From contig NZ_CP126101.1 in NCBI RefSeq assembly GCF_030123245.1, positions 2,974,501 to 3,038,500 on the forward strand: a DNA stretch of 64,000 nucleotides, written 5' to 3'. The translations under genes and the position numbers were made by a program. The notes beneath the pieces were generated by a model. That model was given only the letters and a program-made list of their open reading frames with translations. It was not told where the DNA came from and ran no database searches. Positions 16,845-26,456 of the stretch are shown here, one piece after another (positions within the stretch are counted from its first letter, which is position 1; the number at the start of each line of letters is the position of its first letter). Source of the stretch: Lysinibacillus pakistanensis (GTDB lineage: Bacteria > Bacillota > Bacilli > Bacillales_A > Planococcaceae).

Positions 16845-17609
16845 TCATGAATTCTTATTGTTATTCTTTACTGTAGCTAACAAATCCCTAATTACATCAA
16901 TAACAACTTGTGGTCGATCAATATGTATTGCATGTCCAGCATCTTCAACAATAATATGTCGTTTATTCGTTGATAAGTTAGCAAGCTCCCTCTGAAATCT
17001 AATCCAAGCAGCCATAGATTCCACTGTATGAAAAGGCTGGAGACCGCCAGTAACGACTATCAATGGAATACTTCCAAAGGATTTAGAAGTACGAACTTGT
17101 TCTAAACTTTCTTCAACCTCATTAAGAGAGCCTTCTAAAGTAAATTGATTATAATATGCTTCCTGAACTTCTTTTGAAAATAAAGAAGGCAATATTTTAT
17201 TTTGATCCTCATGAGTTGAGTCCAAAAGAACTACTCCAGCAACTTCCTCTGGATATGTACTAGCAAATAATCTTATATTTAATCCTCCGAATGAGTGTCC
17301 TACTAATACATATGGCGGTTGTATACCTGCTTTTACTAGTAAAATACGTAAATTCTCTACACTTTGCCTACTATGTCGAGGTCTGTTATCTATATCACTT
17401 TTTCCAATACCAGCTCTATCATAAATGAACATTTTTGAAAAACTTGATATTTCATCTTTAATCGGATTCCAGTTATCTAAAGTAACTCCATATCCTGAAT
17501 CGAAAACTAATGTAGGACCTCCATGCTGCTTCCCTAATAATTCATAATATAATTCAATACCACCTATATCTAGTTTTTGTTCGACTTTGTCCTCAATAAA
17601 TTCACTCAT
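16845..17609 (-). CDS. Alpha/beta hydrolase
   Basis: A 254-residue cytoplasmic alpha/beta-hydrolase. HG near the oxyanion hole is followed by FDSGYG, an elbow GHSFGG, DST on the acid-side strand and a late EDAGHAIHIDRP that supplies the histidine. The best start is ATG 17609, seven bases after GAGGG. It is transcribed away from an XRE-TPR regulator, and the shared intergenic region holds two copies of one operator. Control by that regulator is therefore likely. Substrate unknown. Confidence 0.82.
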   Translation of the reverse strand: MSEFIEDKVEQKLDIGGIELYYELLGKQHGGPTLVFDSGYGVTLDNWNPIKDEISSFSKMFIYDRAGIGKSDIDNRPRHSRQSVENLRILLVKAGIQPPYVLVGHSFGGLNIRLFASTYPEEVAGVVLLDSTHEDQNKILPSLFSKEVQEAYYNQFTLEGSLNEVEESLEQVRTSKSFGSIPLIVVTGGLQPFHTVESMAAWIRFQRELANLSTNKRHIIVEDAGHAIHIDRPQVVIDVIRDLLATVKNNNKNS

Positions 17610-17650
17610 ATTCAATCCCTCATCTTCTCCCCTGTTTAGTTCATCTCAAA

Positions 17651-17724
17651 AAGTTCAATTTGATTGAACTTATCTTAGCATGTAATAATTTTCTTTTCAA
17701 CACAAAGTTTAATATAATTGAACT
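17651..17724. promoter_or_regulatory. Two operator copies for the XRE-TPR regulator
   Basis: Site 1 is AAGTTCAAT-TTG-ATTGAACTT (17651-17671), a perfect dyad. Site 2 is AGTTTAAT-ATA-ATTGAACT (17706-17724), the same dyad with one mismatch. They are 54 bp apart centre to centre, one near each divergent start. Confidence 0.75.
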
Positions 17725-17754
17725 AAAATTATAGAATTACAAAGGATGTTGGAA

Positions 17755-18972
17755 ATGAATGAGTTAGGGAAACGAATAAAAAAATTAAGAATAGAAAAAG
17801 GAATGACAATATTAGAGCTAGCTGATAATAAAATGTCAAAAGGAATGTTAAGTATGATTGAAAATGGACGTGCAAACCCTTCTATGGAGAGCTTAAAATT
17901 CATTGCACGTCAGTTAGGCTGCGATCCTCAGTATTTGTTAGGTAACCCTACTCCTGATGAACTAAAGTCTTTACTTAAGAAATTAGAGGAAGCCTTTGAT
18001 AAAAACAACGATGAACAGATAATTAATCTAACTCAAAATATATTTGAACAACAGTTTCCTATTTCATTGGAATCTGCCAGAATATTAGATATTTCTGGAA
18101 GAGTAATAATAAAGACAGATCAAAATCGAGGAAAAAAGTTGATAGATTGGGCAATAACAATCTATGAACGATTATCTCTTTATAGCCATTGCTTGGCGGC
18201 TAAAGTATATGAAGTAGAATACCTTGCAAAAAACGGCAAGTATCATGCAGCTCTAATAATGTTACGAAGTGTTAAAAAAGAATATGAGGAAAAGGCTATA
18301 GTAATTGATTTGTTTGTTGATATAGAAGCAAATTTCGTTGAAATGGTCTTACTCTTTGGAATTGGTGAATATAAATCTGGAAAGGATAAACTAAATCAAT
18401 TAATTGAAATATCAAAAAGAAAAATGGTCTTTTATAAAATGGATAATATCTTCCGAATAGCAGCGTTCCAAGCACTTCTTCATAACAATGAAAAGGACTT
18501 TTCCTATTTTATAAAAAAATCTGAACAATTTGCTATTTTTAGTGATAATAATAGGTCCTTAGCTTTTACACTATTACTGCAATCTCATTATTATAATCAA
18601 ATACCAAAAGATTATGAGCAAGCTCTTTTTTATTTAAATAAGTACGCTATCTTAATGAATGGTAATCTTGGAAATGACTTTTATTATCTTGAAAGAGGTA
18701 AAGCGTTATTAGGGAAAAAACAGGTAGATGAAGCATTAAAAGAATTTGAGAAATTTGAGATGCCAAATACAAATAGTTACCCGCTTGAATTATGTATTCT
18801 CTACACAGCAGATGCATATAGGGCTTATTGTCTTTTACAGCTAGGAAAGGTAGAAGAAGCACTTATTTTTGCAAAGAGGGCAGCTGATAATATAGATTCG
18901 CTACCCGAAACACCTTATCACAATTACATTAAAAACACCTTAGAGTTAGTAAATAAAAATTTGCCAAAATAA
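17755..18972 (+). CDS. XRE-family regulator with TPR-like C-terminal domain
   Basis: A 405-residue protein. Residues 1-62 form an XRE helix-turn-helix (LGKRIKKLRIEKGMTILELA, then SKGMLSMIENGRANPSMESL, then LGCDPQYLLG). The remaining 340 residues are helical repeats of TPR type. This architecture is shared by Rgg/PlcR-type and other peptide- or ligand-sensing regulators. ATG 17755 fits AAAGG nine bases upstream better than ATG 17746. No small signal-peptide gene was found beside it. The probable target is the divergent hydrolase gene. Confidence 0.82.
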   Translation: MNELGKRIKKLRIEKGMTILELADNKMSKGMLSMIENGRANPSMESLKFIARQLGCDPQYLLGNPTPDELKSLLKKLEEAFDKNNDEQIINLTQNIFEQQFPISLESARILDISGRVIIKTDQNRGKKLIDWAITIYERLSLYSHCLAAKVYEVEYLAKNGKYHAALIMLRSVKKEYEEKAIVIDLFVDIEANFVEMVLLFGIGEYKSGKDKLNQLIEISKRKMVFYKMDNIFRIAAFQALLHNNEKDFSYFIKKSEQFAIFSDNNRSLAFTLLLQSHYYNQIPKDYEQALFYLNKYAILMNGNLGNDFYYLERGKALLGKKQVDEALKEFEKFEMPNTNSYPLELCILYTADAYRAYCLLQLGKVEEALIFAKRAADNIDSLPETPYHNYIKNTLELVNKNLPK

Positions 18973-19038
18973 AAACCCTAAAATGCGAGTTTAGGCTCTT
19001 GTTTTAAAACTACTTTATTTGTTATCAATTAAAAGGAA

Positions 19039-19090
19039 AAGGTTCTTTTGATACACATTTCGGAGTACCGAATGCCAACAAAAGAACCTT
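19039..19090. terminator. Bidirectional terminator
   Basis: AAGGTTCTTTTG (19039-19050) pairs with CAAAAGAACCTT (19079-19090). A smaller CGG-AGTA-CCG hairpin sits in the loop. Confidence 0.75.
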
Positions 19091-19228
19091 AAATTATATT
19101 GTTTTTTAATAAAGTTATATTTAAATTCACTCTAAATTCTTGATTTCACTACATGTTTCAAAAAAAAATTGCCTTGGTTGCTTTGAAACTAGTATCAGAT
19201 TAAAAACTTTAGTGTCCTATAACTCATC

Positions 19229-20494
19229 TCATGCTCTTCTAGACCAAATAACCACTGGAATAAGTACTAAGGATAAAAGCCCTCCTGCTAAAGATAGTAT
19301 TGCATAACTTGCATTTGCTACTACCATTCCTGAAAGAGCACCACCTGAAGCTCCTGCAAGTGCCACTAAAACATCCATTTTCCCCTGCGTTTTTGCACGA
19401 GTGGAAGGCTCTGTTGAATCTACTATTTGTGCAGTACCACTAATTAAGCCAAAGTTCCAGCCCAATCCTAGTAAAGAAAGTGCAATGATTAATAACGCCA
19501 TCGAATCGCTTGGTGCGAATGCTGCTAATAAACCTGCCAATAACAAAGTAATGCCTGAAGCAATACTCATGGCTGTGCGCCCTATTTTATCAACAAGTAT
19601 TCCTGTAACAAGAGAAGGAAGATACATGGAGCCTACATGAAATCCGATAACAATGCCTACTTCCGTCAGACCATGTCCATGATGCTTCATATGTACTGGT
19701 GTCATCGTCATAATTGCAACCATTACAATCTGAGTAAGTACCATAACTGTTGCACCGACTGCTAGACCTCTTTTATTGTTTGTGGGATGGATAGATTGCG
19801 TATTAGTTTCAGATGCAGACTTTTGTTTATATGCTTCAATCCTTTTCGCAATTTCTAACGGATCAGGACGCAACATAATAAATAGGACAAGACCCGCTAT
19901 GATAAATGCTGTTGCTGATAAGATAAATGGACCTGCTAGCGATGGAACACCAATGGATACAGCAAATTTACCCATAATTTCTACTAAATTTGGACCAGCG
20001 ACAGCCCCAAATGTAGTCATCACCATGGTTGTGCTAATAGCCTTTGCTCGTTGTTTATTAGTTGCTAAATCAGTTCCAGCATAGCGAGCTTGTAAATTGG
20101 TTGCGGTTCCTGCTCCATAGATTAAAAGGGAAGCAAATAATAAAATAACGCTATTCATCATGGCAGCCATCACTACACCTATAGCACCTAGACCTCCGAC
20201 AATAAACCCTGCTGATAAGCCTGTACGACGCCCATAACGCTGTGATACTCTTCCTACAATGAAAGCAGCTCCTGCTGACCCTAACGTAAATAAAGCGGAA
20301 GGTACTCCTGCATAAGCATCCGTTCCAAGCATTTGTTGAGCTAAAAGAGCCCCTACCGTAATACCTGCAGCTAGTCCTGCTCCGCCAAATATTTGAGATA
20401 GACTAACAACCATCAACACACGCCTATATAGACTTTGTAGCTTTTCGGGTGATTCTATATACTGTTCAACGGAATCTTGTGATTGATTAAACAC
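19229..20494 (-). CDS. MFS transporter
   Basis: A 421-residue major facilitator with 12 predicted membrane helices. The conserved loop 2-3 motif region reads IVGRVSQRYGRRTG, and a long cytoplasmic loop (about residues 208-240) lies between helices 6 and 7. Drug or metabolite efflux is likely but not specific. The start is GTG 20494 with AGGTG upstream. It lies 282 bases downstream of the ArsR-rhodanese regulator on the same strand, which may control it. The C-terminus ends WSRRA. Confidence 0.83.
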   Translation of the reverse strand: MFNQSQDSVEQYIESPEKLQSLYRRVLMVVSLSQIFGGAGLAAGITVGALLAQQMLGTDAYAGVPSALFTLGSAGAAFIVGRVSQRYGRRTGLSAGFIVGGLGAIGVVMAAMMNSVILLFASLLIYGAGTATNLQARYAGTDLATNKQRAKAISTTMVMTTFGAVAGPNLVEIMGKFAVSIGVPSLAGPFILSATAFIIAGLVLFIMLRPDPLEIAKRIEAYKQKSASETNTQSIHPTNNKRGLAVGATVMVLTQIVMVAIMTMTPVHMKHHGHGLTEVGIVIGFHVGSMYLPSLVTGILVDKIGRTAMSIASGITLLLAGLLAAFAPSDSMALLIIALSLLGLGWNFGLISGTAQIVDSTEPSTRAKTQGKMDVLVALAGASGGALSGMVVANASYAILSLAGGLLSLVLIPVVIWSRRA

Positions 20495-20776
20495 TTCTCA
20501 ACACCTACTTTCTATTATTCTCAATTGTTAAAACGGAATCATTTTGTTAGCCCATTCGATAATAAGAGATTTAAACTAGTTATCTCGACTTTAAGCATGT
20601 TCCACAAGCCAATTCTACAAATTTATTCTTTAGCGTTTTCACATTAAAACTTGGATGTTCAATTTTTCACATTCTATAGCTTCTCCTATAAAAATATTTT
20701 TACTTTTTTATTCATGCAGCATTCGCACACCTTCTCTTGTTCTTTTGTCTCTATAATAAAACCTAATTTCATATGA

Positions 20777-21427
20777 TTATTTTGCTAATTGCTGCCATTT
20801 TCTAAAGCCCTCTTCTAATCGAAAAGCATTAATTCCACTTGCCTTCAGAATTTTTACCGCTTCGGCAGACATTAAACAATAAGGTCCTCTACAATAAGCA
20901 ACAACATCACAATTGGTTGGTAACGATGCTAGATGCGCTTCTAATTCCGCAATAGGAATCGAAACAGCTCCTGGAATATGGGCTTTTTCATATTCCTCCT
21001 TAGGTCTTACATCAAGTAACAATACCTCCCCTTTATCCATACGGCTAGCAAGATCTGTTAGGGTGATTCCATCTAATCCAAGTTGATTATTTAAAAACTC
21101 TTCCCTTATTTGTTGAACCTGGCTAAGTTGGTTTTCCGATAATGCATGGAATGTGGTTAAAAAATCGGCTATGATTTCATTGGCTAGTTCATAAAAAACA
21201 AAATTTCCTTCTTTTTCAAATATGACTAGTCTTGCATTAAATAGTACTTTCAAATGCTGTGATACATTGGCTACTGACATATCCGTATTTTTGGCTAATG
21301 CCTCCACAGATTTAGGGCCTTGAGATAAAATATCAAGAATTTCTAATCGTTTTGGACTTGATAAGCATTTCCCTATCCTTGCAAATTCTTGATATAATAA
21401 GTCCTTTAAATTTCGTTCGTCCACCAT
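20777..21427 (-). CDS. ArsR-family regulator fused to a rhodanese domain
   Basis: A 216-residue fusion. Residues 12-90 form an ArsR winged helix (SSPKRLEILDIL, then SVANVSQHLKVLFNARLVIF). Residues 118-214 form a rhodanese domain with the active-site loop YCRGPYC, catalytic cysteine 179. No CxC metal motif is visible in the recognition helix, so sensing through the rhodanese cysteine (persulfide or redox) is plausible. A perfect 34-bp palindrome directly upstream is the likely autoregulatory operator. The MFS gene downstream is a candidate target. Confidence 0.88.
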   Translation of the reverse strand: MVDERNLKDLLYQEFARIGKCLSSPKRLEILDILSQGPKSVEALAKNTDMSVANVSQHLKVLFNARLVIFEKEGNFVFYELANEIIADFLTTFHALSENQLSQVQQIREEFLNNQLGLDGITLTDLASRMDKGEVLLLDVRPKEEYEKAHIPGAVSIPIAELEAHLASLPTNCDVVAYCRGPYCLMSAEAVKILKASGINAFRLEEGFRKWQQLAK

Positions 21428-21442
21428 ACAAACAAACCACCC

Positions 21443-21476
21443 TTCAACTATTCAATTAATTTATTGAATAGTTGAA
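21443..21476. promoter_or_regulatory. Perfect palindromic operator of the ArsR-rhodanese gene
   Basis: TTCAACTATTCAAT (21443-21456) is mirrored exactly by ATTGAATAGTTGAA (21463-21476) across 6 bp. It lies 16 bp upstream of the start codon. Fourteen-base perfect arms are far beyond chance. Confidence 0.85.
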
Positions 21477-21676
21477 TTTTAAGCTTAACACAACCTTTTG
21501 TCAAACATGGAAGGGCTTCAGTTGACTTAAATTAATAAATGAAAGGAACAATTATTAAACATATTTTCAGAAAATTATGGGAGGATATAAAAACAGTGAA
21601 CTCTGTATTTTTTATCTTTCATTGACTTTATAATAAAATATAGTGCGCACTACTAAAAAGTGGAAGGTTGAAAAAT

Positions 21677-22444
21677 ATGAAAACAAGTCAACAATTAGTG
21701 ATAAGTAATTTAGAGGAAAAACTAAAGCTATTTACTCATGCAGTTTCTGGAGAATTGATAAAGGAAGCTAACTATGTAATAGCCAACACAGAGATTCCTA
21801 CTGATACATTTAATATGTTATTGGCAAAATCCCCTACGGTTCGCAACGAAAACCATATGAAACAAGCAATCAATCATTTTCTTGTAAAAAAGTTTCCTTT
21901 TAGTACGTGGGTGGATGCTAATAATCTAAGCAATGACTGGCTACAATTGATAAAGGAACATAATTTAAAGGAAGCTGAACGAAATATTATGATGAAGCTT
22001 GACCATACACTTCATACTGGTCAACGAATTTCCAATCATCTTAACATTACACAAGTAAGCAATAAGGAAGGGCTTCTTCAATATAAAGAGGTTTTTCTAA
22101 GTTTATTTGAAGGCACACCAGAAAGAAATGCGCTGGAAATTTATTTTCATAAATTCTCACAGGAAAAATTAGCATCAAACGCTCGAATGTTTATTGGTTG
22201 TATAATGGAAATGCCTGTAGCTACGGGTTTATTAATCGAAGATAACGATAGCTACGGTATTTATGATGTGATGACAAAAGAAACGTTTAGAGGCAAGGGC
22301 TATGGCAGTGAGATGTTTCAATTTCTACTCAATCAAACAATCGATAAACAAAAGCCAGTAGTCTTACAGGCATCAGAGGATGGAAAAAATATTTATAAAC
22401 GCTTCGGATTTAAAGAAGTTGGAGAAATGATTGTCTTTGAATAA
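21677..22444 (+). CDS. GNAT N-acetyltransferase
   Basis: A 255-residue protein with an unassigned N-terminal half and a C-terminal GNAT domain. The acetyl-CoA loop is FRGKGYGSEMF and the last strand motif is IYKRFGFKEVGE. ATG 21677 is chosen because GGAAGG lies nine bases upstream; a TTG at 21668 overlaps that site. Substrate unknown. Single gene followed by a strong bidirectional terminator. Confidence 0.78.
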   Translation: MKTSQQLVISNLEEKLKLFTHAVSGELIKEANYVIANTEIPTDTFNMLLAKSPTVRNENHMKQAINHFLVKKFPFSTWVDANNLSNDWLQLIKEHNLKEAERNIMMKLDHTLHTGQRISNHLNITQVSNKEGLLQYKEVFLSLFEGTPERNALEIYFHKFSQEKLASNARMFIGCIMEMPVATGLLIEDNDSYGIYDVMTKETFRGKGYGSEMFQFLLNQTIDKQKPVVLQASEDGKNIYKRFGFKEVGEMIVFE

Positions 22445-22477
22445 GGGTTAGGTAGGCTCTCTTTGCCTATAAAAATA

Positions 22478-22510
22478 GAGTCCATTTTGACACAAACTCA
22501 AAATGGACTC
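22478..22510. terminator. Bidirectional terminator
   Basis: GAGTCCATTTTGA (22478-22490) pairs perfectly with TCAAAATGGACTC (22498-22510) between two convergent genes. Confidence 0.88.
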
Positions 22511-22523
22511 TTACTATTCTTCA

Positions 22524-23711
22524 CTATTGTACCTGCATCACAACATTTTTTTTCCTTGAATAGAGTAAAAAAGAAATCGTTAGGCTCAAGCTTATAACCC
22601 CAAAAACAAGCCCCATCCCACTTAGTCCAATTAAATCAAGCATCATACCTGTTGATAACAGGACAACCTGAAAGATTACAGAATCAATCATATTACGGAA
22701 GGAGAAAAATCGACCGTGGAAATCTTTAGGTACTTGCTTTTGAAAAATGACCATAGTAGTTGGGAAAAAGCATCCTACTGAAAATCCAAAAACGCCAAAT
22801 GTCAGGAGTGCAAAGAATTTTATATCTGATAATAAAAGCATGAGCTCCATTGAACCAATAATAAATGCTAAAGTGAAGAGCAAGGTCCCTATTTTCACTC
22901 GTTCTGCTATCATTTTCAAGCCAGCTGCTCCCACCATGAAACCGATGCCTTCAACTGTATATAATAATCCTGAGATAGTCGTTGACTGATGAATTTCGGA
23001 AATCTTCATAATGACTAAATTAAAGGAGCCTAAAAATAACGTTGGAATAAGCATTAGGACAAGAGTCATCAAGACGATAGGATGCTCCTTTACCATTGGT
23101 AGAACCTCTTTGAAGTTGCCCTTTTCCTTATTCATTAAAGATGGATTTTCTGTTTCATCTAACTGTAGGAAACTCGTAATAATAAACATAATAATATAGA
23201 CAATAAATGAAATAATATATAACCATTTCAGCTCAAAGAAGCTTAACATAAATCCTGCGGCAGCAGTACCAATAATTCTCGAAATTGTCCGAGCATTCAT
23301 TTGCCATGCATTTAAGGCCATTAAATCTTTATCCTTAACAATCATCGGAATAATTGATTGAAGGGCAGGCATATAAAAGGCTGCCGCAATTTGCAAGGTA
23401 ATTAAAAAAAGAATCATCCAAATTACCGAATTTGTGTAGAGTGCTATAAACATAAAAAGGACACTAATGATTCGTGCAACACTTGCCTGCTGTACAACGG
23501 TTTTCTTCCTCGATCGATCAATAATGCGTCCAGCCAATGGACCAACTACTAAACCTGCTAATATACCACAAGAAATAATTAAAGATTTGTGAAAATCCGA
23601 AGGTACAACCTCTTGCATAAAAGCGAGATTTCCAATGATGCCTGCCCACAGGCCAAGACCGACGACAAATTCACCTAGTAAAATAATCCATACATTCCGA
23701 TTGCGCCACAT
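22524..23711 (-). CDS. MFS transporter, Mef-like (MFS_3)
   Basis: A 395-residue, 12-helix major facilitator. The N-terminal RNVWIILLGEFVVGLGLW segment and the loop AGRIIDRSRKKTVV resemble macrolide-efflux Mef-type and MFS_3 proteins. ATG 23711 (MWRNRNVW) has GGGGAG seven bases upstream; the frame to 23756 is an unneeded extension. Efflux of a small molecule by proton antiport is inferred, and the substrate is not readable. It is monocistronic. Confidence 0.82.
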   Translation of the reverse strand: MWRNRNVWIILLGEFVVGLGLWAGIIGNLAFMQEVVPSDFHKSLIISCGILAGLVVGPLAGRIIDRSRKKTVVQQASVARIISVLFMFIALYTNSVIWMILFLITLQIAAAFYMPALQSIIPMIVKDKDLMALNAWQMNARTISRIIGTAAAGFMLSFFELKWLYIISFIVYIIMFIITSFLQLDETENPSLMNKEKGNFKEVLPMVKEHPIVLMTLVLMLIPTLFLGSFNLVIMKISEIHQSTTISGLLYTVEGIGFMVGAAGLKMIAERVKIGTLLFTLAFIIGSMELMLLLSDIKFFALLTFGVFGFSVGCFFPTTMVIFQKQVPKDFHGRFFSFRNMIDSVIFQVVLLSTGMMLDLIGLSGMGLVFGVISLSLTISFLLYSRKKNVVMQVQ

Positions 23712-23926
23712 GCTGTATCTCCCCTGTTGTTCTATATTCGATTCAATTAATATCACTCATCTTAACAAAATGAAAATAGTTCGTATATAGAAATATATAA
23801 ATTTTTAAATATTTTAATTCTAAAAAACGGGGCTGGCTAACCTAAAGTCAATTTTCTACGTAATGGATCTAGCCTCATGTAAACTAAATGTAAGCTGAAT
23901 AAAATGAGAATAAAAGAAAAATAGTA

Positions 23927-23958
23927 AAAGGAATCGAGAATGATTGCTCGATTCCTTT
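23927..23958. terminator. Terminator of the mnt operon
   Basis: AAAGGAATCGAG (23927-23938) pairs perfectly with CTCGATTCCTTT (23947-23958), 13 bases after the last mnt gene on the minus strand. Confidence 0.85.
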
Positions 23959-23970
23959 AATATGATTCTT

Positions 23971-24837
23971 TTATACTTCTAATTTACTTACAAGCGCTTT
24001 TCTACGTTGATCGATGATTTTTTGACTGATTAATGTTATCACAAATAGAACACCTACTATAGTCGCCATCATCCCTGCAATGGACGTATCCCAAAACTTT
24101 GCCAAATAATAGCCTATAACTGCTGCGGCAGCACCAAAAGCCATGCTATATAAAAACATTTGCTTAATTGATTTACTTATTAAATAGGAAGTAGCTGCAG
24201 GTCCAATTAGCATAGCAACAACTAAAATAGCACCAACACTATCAAAGGCTGCTACCGTTGTAAAGGAGATTGATGTCATAAACCCATAATGCAGAAACAG
24301 TACGGGAACACCAATGGAGGCAGCATATACAGGGTCAAAGGTAGTGAGCTTCATTTCCTTAAAGAATAATAGAAGGAACCCTATGTTAATGAGGAGCACA
24401 AGCAATAGCATCCATACAGCCTTTGGCAATGTGATGGAAAGAAATGTCCATCTATCCCAAGGAACAAAAGCTATTTCTCCCATTAATACGTGCTCCACAT
24501 CTAAATGGACATTACCCGCAAATAAAGTAATGAGGAGCACACCGGCTGCAAACAAGGACGTAAAGACCACACCAATGGCTGCGTCCTCCTGTATACCTGA
24601 AGAATGTAGCAATTGCACTAGGTAGGCTGTTAAAATCCCTGCAACCGCTGCACCGACTAGCATCCAAAAACCATTTAATGTTTGGGTAATAATATACGCC
24701 ATTACAATACCAAACAATACGGTATGGCTAATCGCATCAGCAATCATTGACATTCTACGCAAGATTAGAAAAACCCCTGCAATTCCACAGGTAATACCAA
24801 CTAAAATGCCAGTTAAAACAACCCAAAATTCTATCAT
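23971..24837 (-). CDS. mntD: Manganese ABC transporter permease
   Basis: A 288-residue ABC-3 family permease with eight or nine membrane helices. The family features MIADAISHTVLFGIV and LVVAMLIGPAATSYLISKS are present. Its ATG overlaps the stop of the preceding permease gene by four bases, showing translational coupling. It is the last gene of the operon, followed by a terminator. The order SBP-ATPase-permease-permease matches Bacillus mntABCD. Manganese is the likely substrate, and iron cannot be excluded. Confidence 0.85.
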   Translation of the reverse strand: MIEFWVVLTGILVGITCGIAGVFLILRRMSMIADAISHTVLFGIVMAYIITQTLNGFWMLVGAAVAGILTAYLVQLLHSSGIQEDAAIGVVFTSLFAAGVLLITLFAGNVHLDVEHVLMGEIAFVPWDRWTFLSITLPKAVWMLLLVLLINIGFLLLFFKEMKLTTFDPVYAASIGVPVLFLHYGFMTSISFTTVAAFDSVGAILVVAMLIGPAATSYLISKSIKQMFLYSMAFGAAAAVIGYYLAKFWDTSIAGMMATIVGVLFVITLISQKIIDQRRKALVSKLEV

Positions 24838-25706
24838 CCTAGCTCACCTTGCTTTCGAAACTGCATTTTTCTACGATATTTACTAATTTGACCAGATGGA
24901 CTAATGAAATAAGAAAGAAAGAATATAGCAGCCGCTACTAATACAATAATTGGTCCAGTTGATAAGCCGGTGCGCATAGCACTAATAAAGGTTCCCGTAA
25001 TGCCTGATACCCCACCAATAATGGCACTTAGCATAAGCATGGAACTCAATTTTTTCGTCCATAATTTTGCACTTGCAGCAGGAATAATTAATAATGCTGA
25101 CATGAGTATAACACCTACTGCCTGTATACCTGTTACGATCGTCATAACAATTAAAACGGTAAGAGTTGCCTTTAATGCTTCAATAGGTAAACCAATACCT
25201 TTGGCATACACTGGATCAAAGATTAGTAGCTTCCACTCTTTATAGAGTAGGAGACTGACTAAAATAATAATTGTAGCACTAATAAAAAGCCACATTAAAT
25301 CTGCCTTTGTCATTGTTGCTGCCTTACCAAAAATAAAATTGTTCAGCCCACTTTGATTACCTAAAGGGCTGCGATTAACTACCGTTAAAAAGACAACGCC
25401 AATACCAAAAAATACAGTTAATACTAAGCCTATTGCTGCATCTGCCTTCAATTTTGAAAAAGAAACAATCCACTGTATACAATACACGGATAAAGCAGAT
25501 GTGATTCCTGCACCAAGCATTAAGATTGGTAATTCCTTTTGTCCAGTTAACAAAAATGCGAGTGCAATCCCTGGTAGAGCTGCATGTGCCGCAGCATCGC
25601 CAACTAAGCTTTGTTTTTGTAAGAAGGAAAAAGTGCCCGTTATACCAGCTGCTATCCCGAGTAGCATGGTTCCACTAAGTACCCACAATAAGTTACCACT
25701 TAACAT
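24834..25706 (-). CDS. mntC: Manganese ABC transporter permease
   Basis: A 290-residue ABC-3 permease, paralogous to the downstream one, with matching helices (LVGDAAAHAALPGIALAFL and AVGVILMSALLIIPAASAKL). It lies 12 bases after the ATPase gene. The two permeases probably form a heterodimeric membrane channel as in MntCD of Bacillus. The C-terminal tail is basic (KYRRKMQFRKQ), so cytoplasmic. Confidence 0.85.
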   Translation of the reverse strand: MLSGNLLWVLSGTMLLGIAAGITGTFSFLQKQSLVGDAAAHAALPGIALAFLLTGQKELPILMLGAGITSALSVYCIQWIVSFSKLKADAAIGLVLTVFFGIGVVFLTVVNRSPLGNQSGLNNFIFGKAATMTKADLMWLFISATIIILVSLLLYKEWKLLIFDPVYAKGIGLPIEALKATLTVLIVMTIVTGIQAVGVILMSALLIIPAASAKLWTKKLSSMLMLSAIIGGVSGITGTFISAMRTGLSTGPIIVLVAAAIFFLSYFISPSGQISKYRRKMQFRKQGELG

Positions 25707-25718
25707 ATTGTCCCCTCC

Positions 25719-26447
25719 TTACACATTCTGCATCATGAAAAGTTTACCACCATATGTTTTTTGTAATTGCGCTGGTGTAAAAACTTCTTCCGTTGCACCG
25801 GATGCTAAAATCGTTTTATTTAAAAGAATTGTATAATCAAAATAGTCTTTAACTGTTTGTAAGTCATGATGGACGACAAAAATACTTTTACCCTGTGCCT
25901 TTAAATCTTTTAAAATATCAATTATCGTTTTTTCCGTTGCGGCATCGACTCCAGCAAATGGTTCATCTAAAAAATAGATATCTGCGTTTTGGGCAAGTGC
26001 TCGTGCTAAAAATACCCGCTGCTGCTGTCCACCAGAAAGTTGACCAATGGAACGATCAGCGAAGTCCTCCATCCCTACACTTGCAAGAGCTTGCTGCGCC
26101 AAAATTTTATCCTTTTTAGATGGTCTTCTAAATAATCCCGTATGACCATAACGTCCCATCAGCACAATATCCAGTGCATTTGTAGGGAAATCCCAATCTA
26201 CTGCATTGCGCTGAGGAACATAGCCAACCACTAAGCTTTTCGGCTCAAAAACCTTACCGAGTATCTCAACTCTCCCTACCTTATTTGGTAGTTGATTTAA
26301 GATTGCCTTTAAAAAGGTTGACTTTCCCGCTCCATTCGGACCAATAATTGCAGACAAATGGCCAGTTGGAACTGAAACACTAGCATTTTCTAAAACTGTT
26401 TTTTTATCATAAGCTACTGAAAGATTTTCTACTGTTAATGCATACAT
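25719..26447 (-). CDS. mntB: Manganese ABC transporter ATP-binding protein
   Basis: A 242-residue ABC ATPase of the metal-uptake group. Walker A is GPNGAGKS, the signature LSGGQQQR, Walker B IYFLDEPFAGVD, followed by VVHHDL with the switch histidine. ATG 26447 (MYALTVENL) follows GGTGA. The GTG at 26456 abuts the stop of mntA and is a less likely start. It energises uptake with the two permeases encoded downstream. Confidence 0.88.
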   Translation of the reverse strand: MYALTVENLSVAYDKKTVLENASVSVPTGHLSAIIGPNGAGKSTFLKAILNQLPNKVGRVEILGKVFEPKSLVVGYVPQRNAVDWDFPTNALDIVLMGRYGHTGLFRRPSKKDKILAQQALASVGMEDFADRSIGQLSGGQQQRVFLARALAQNADIYFLDEPFAGVDAATEKTIIDILKDLKAQGKSIFVVHHDLQTVKDYFDYTILLNKTILASGATEEVFTPAQLQKTYGGKLFMMQNV

Positions 26448-26456
26448 ATTCTTCAC

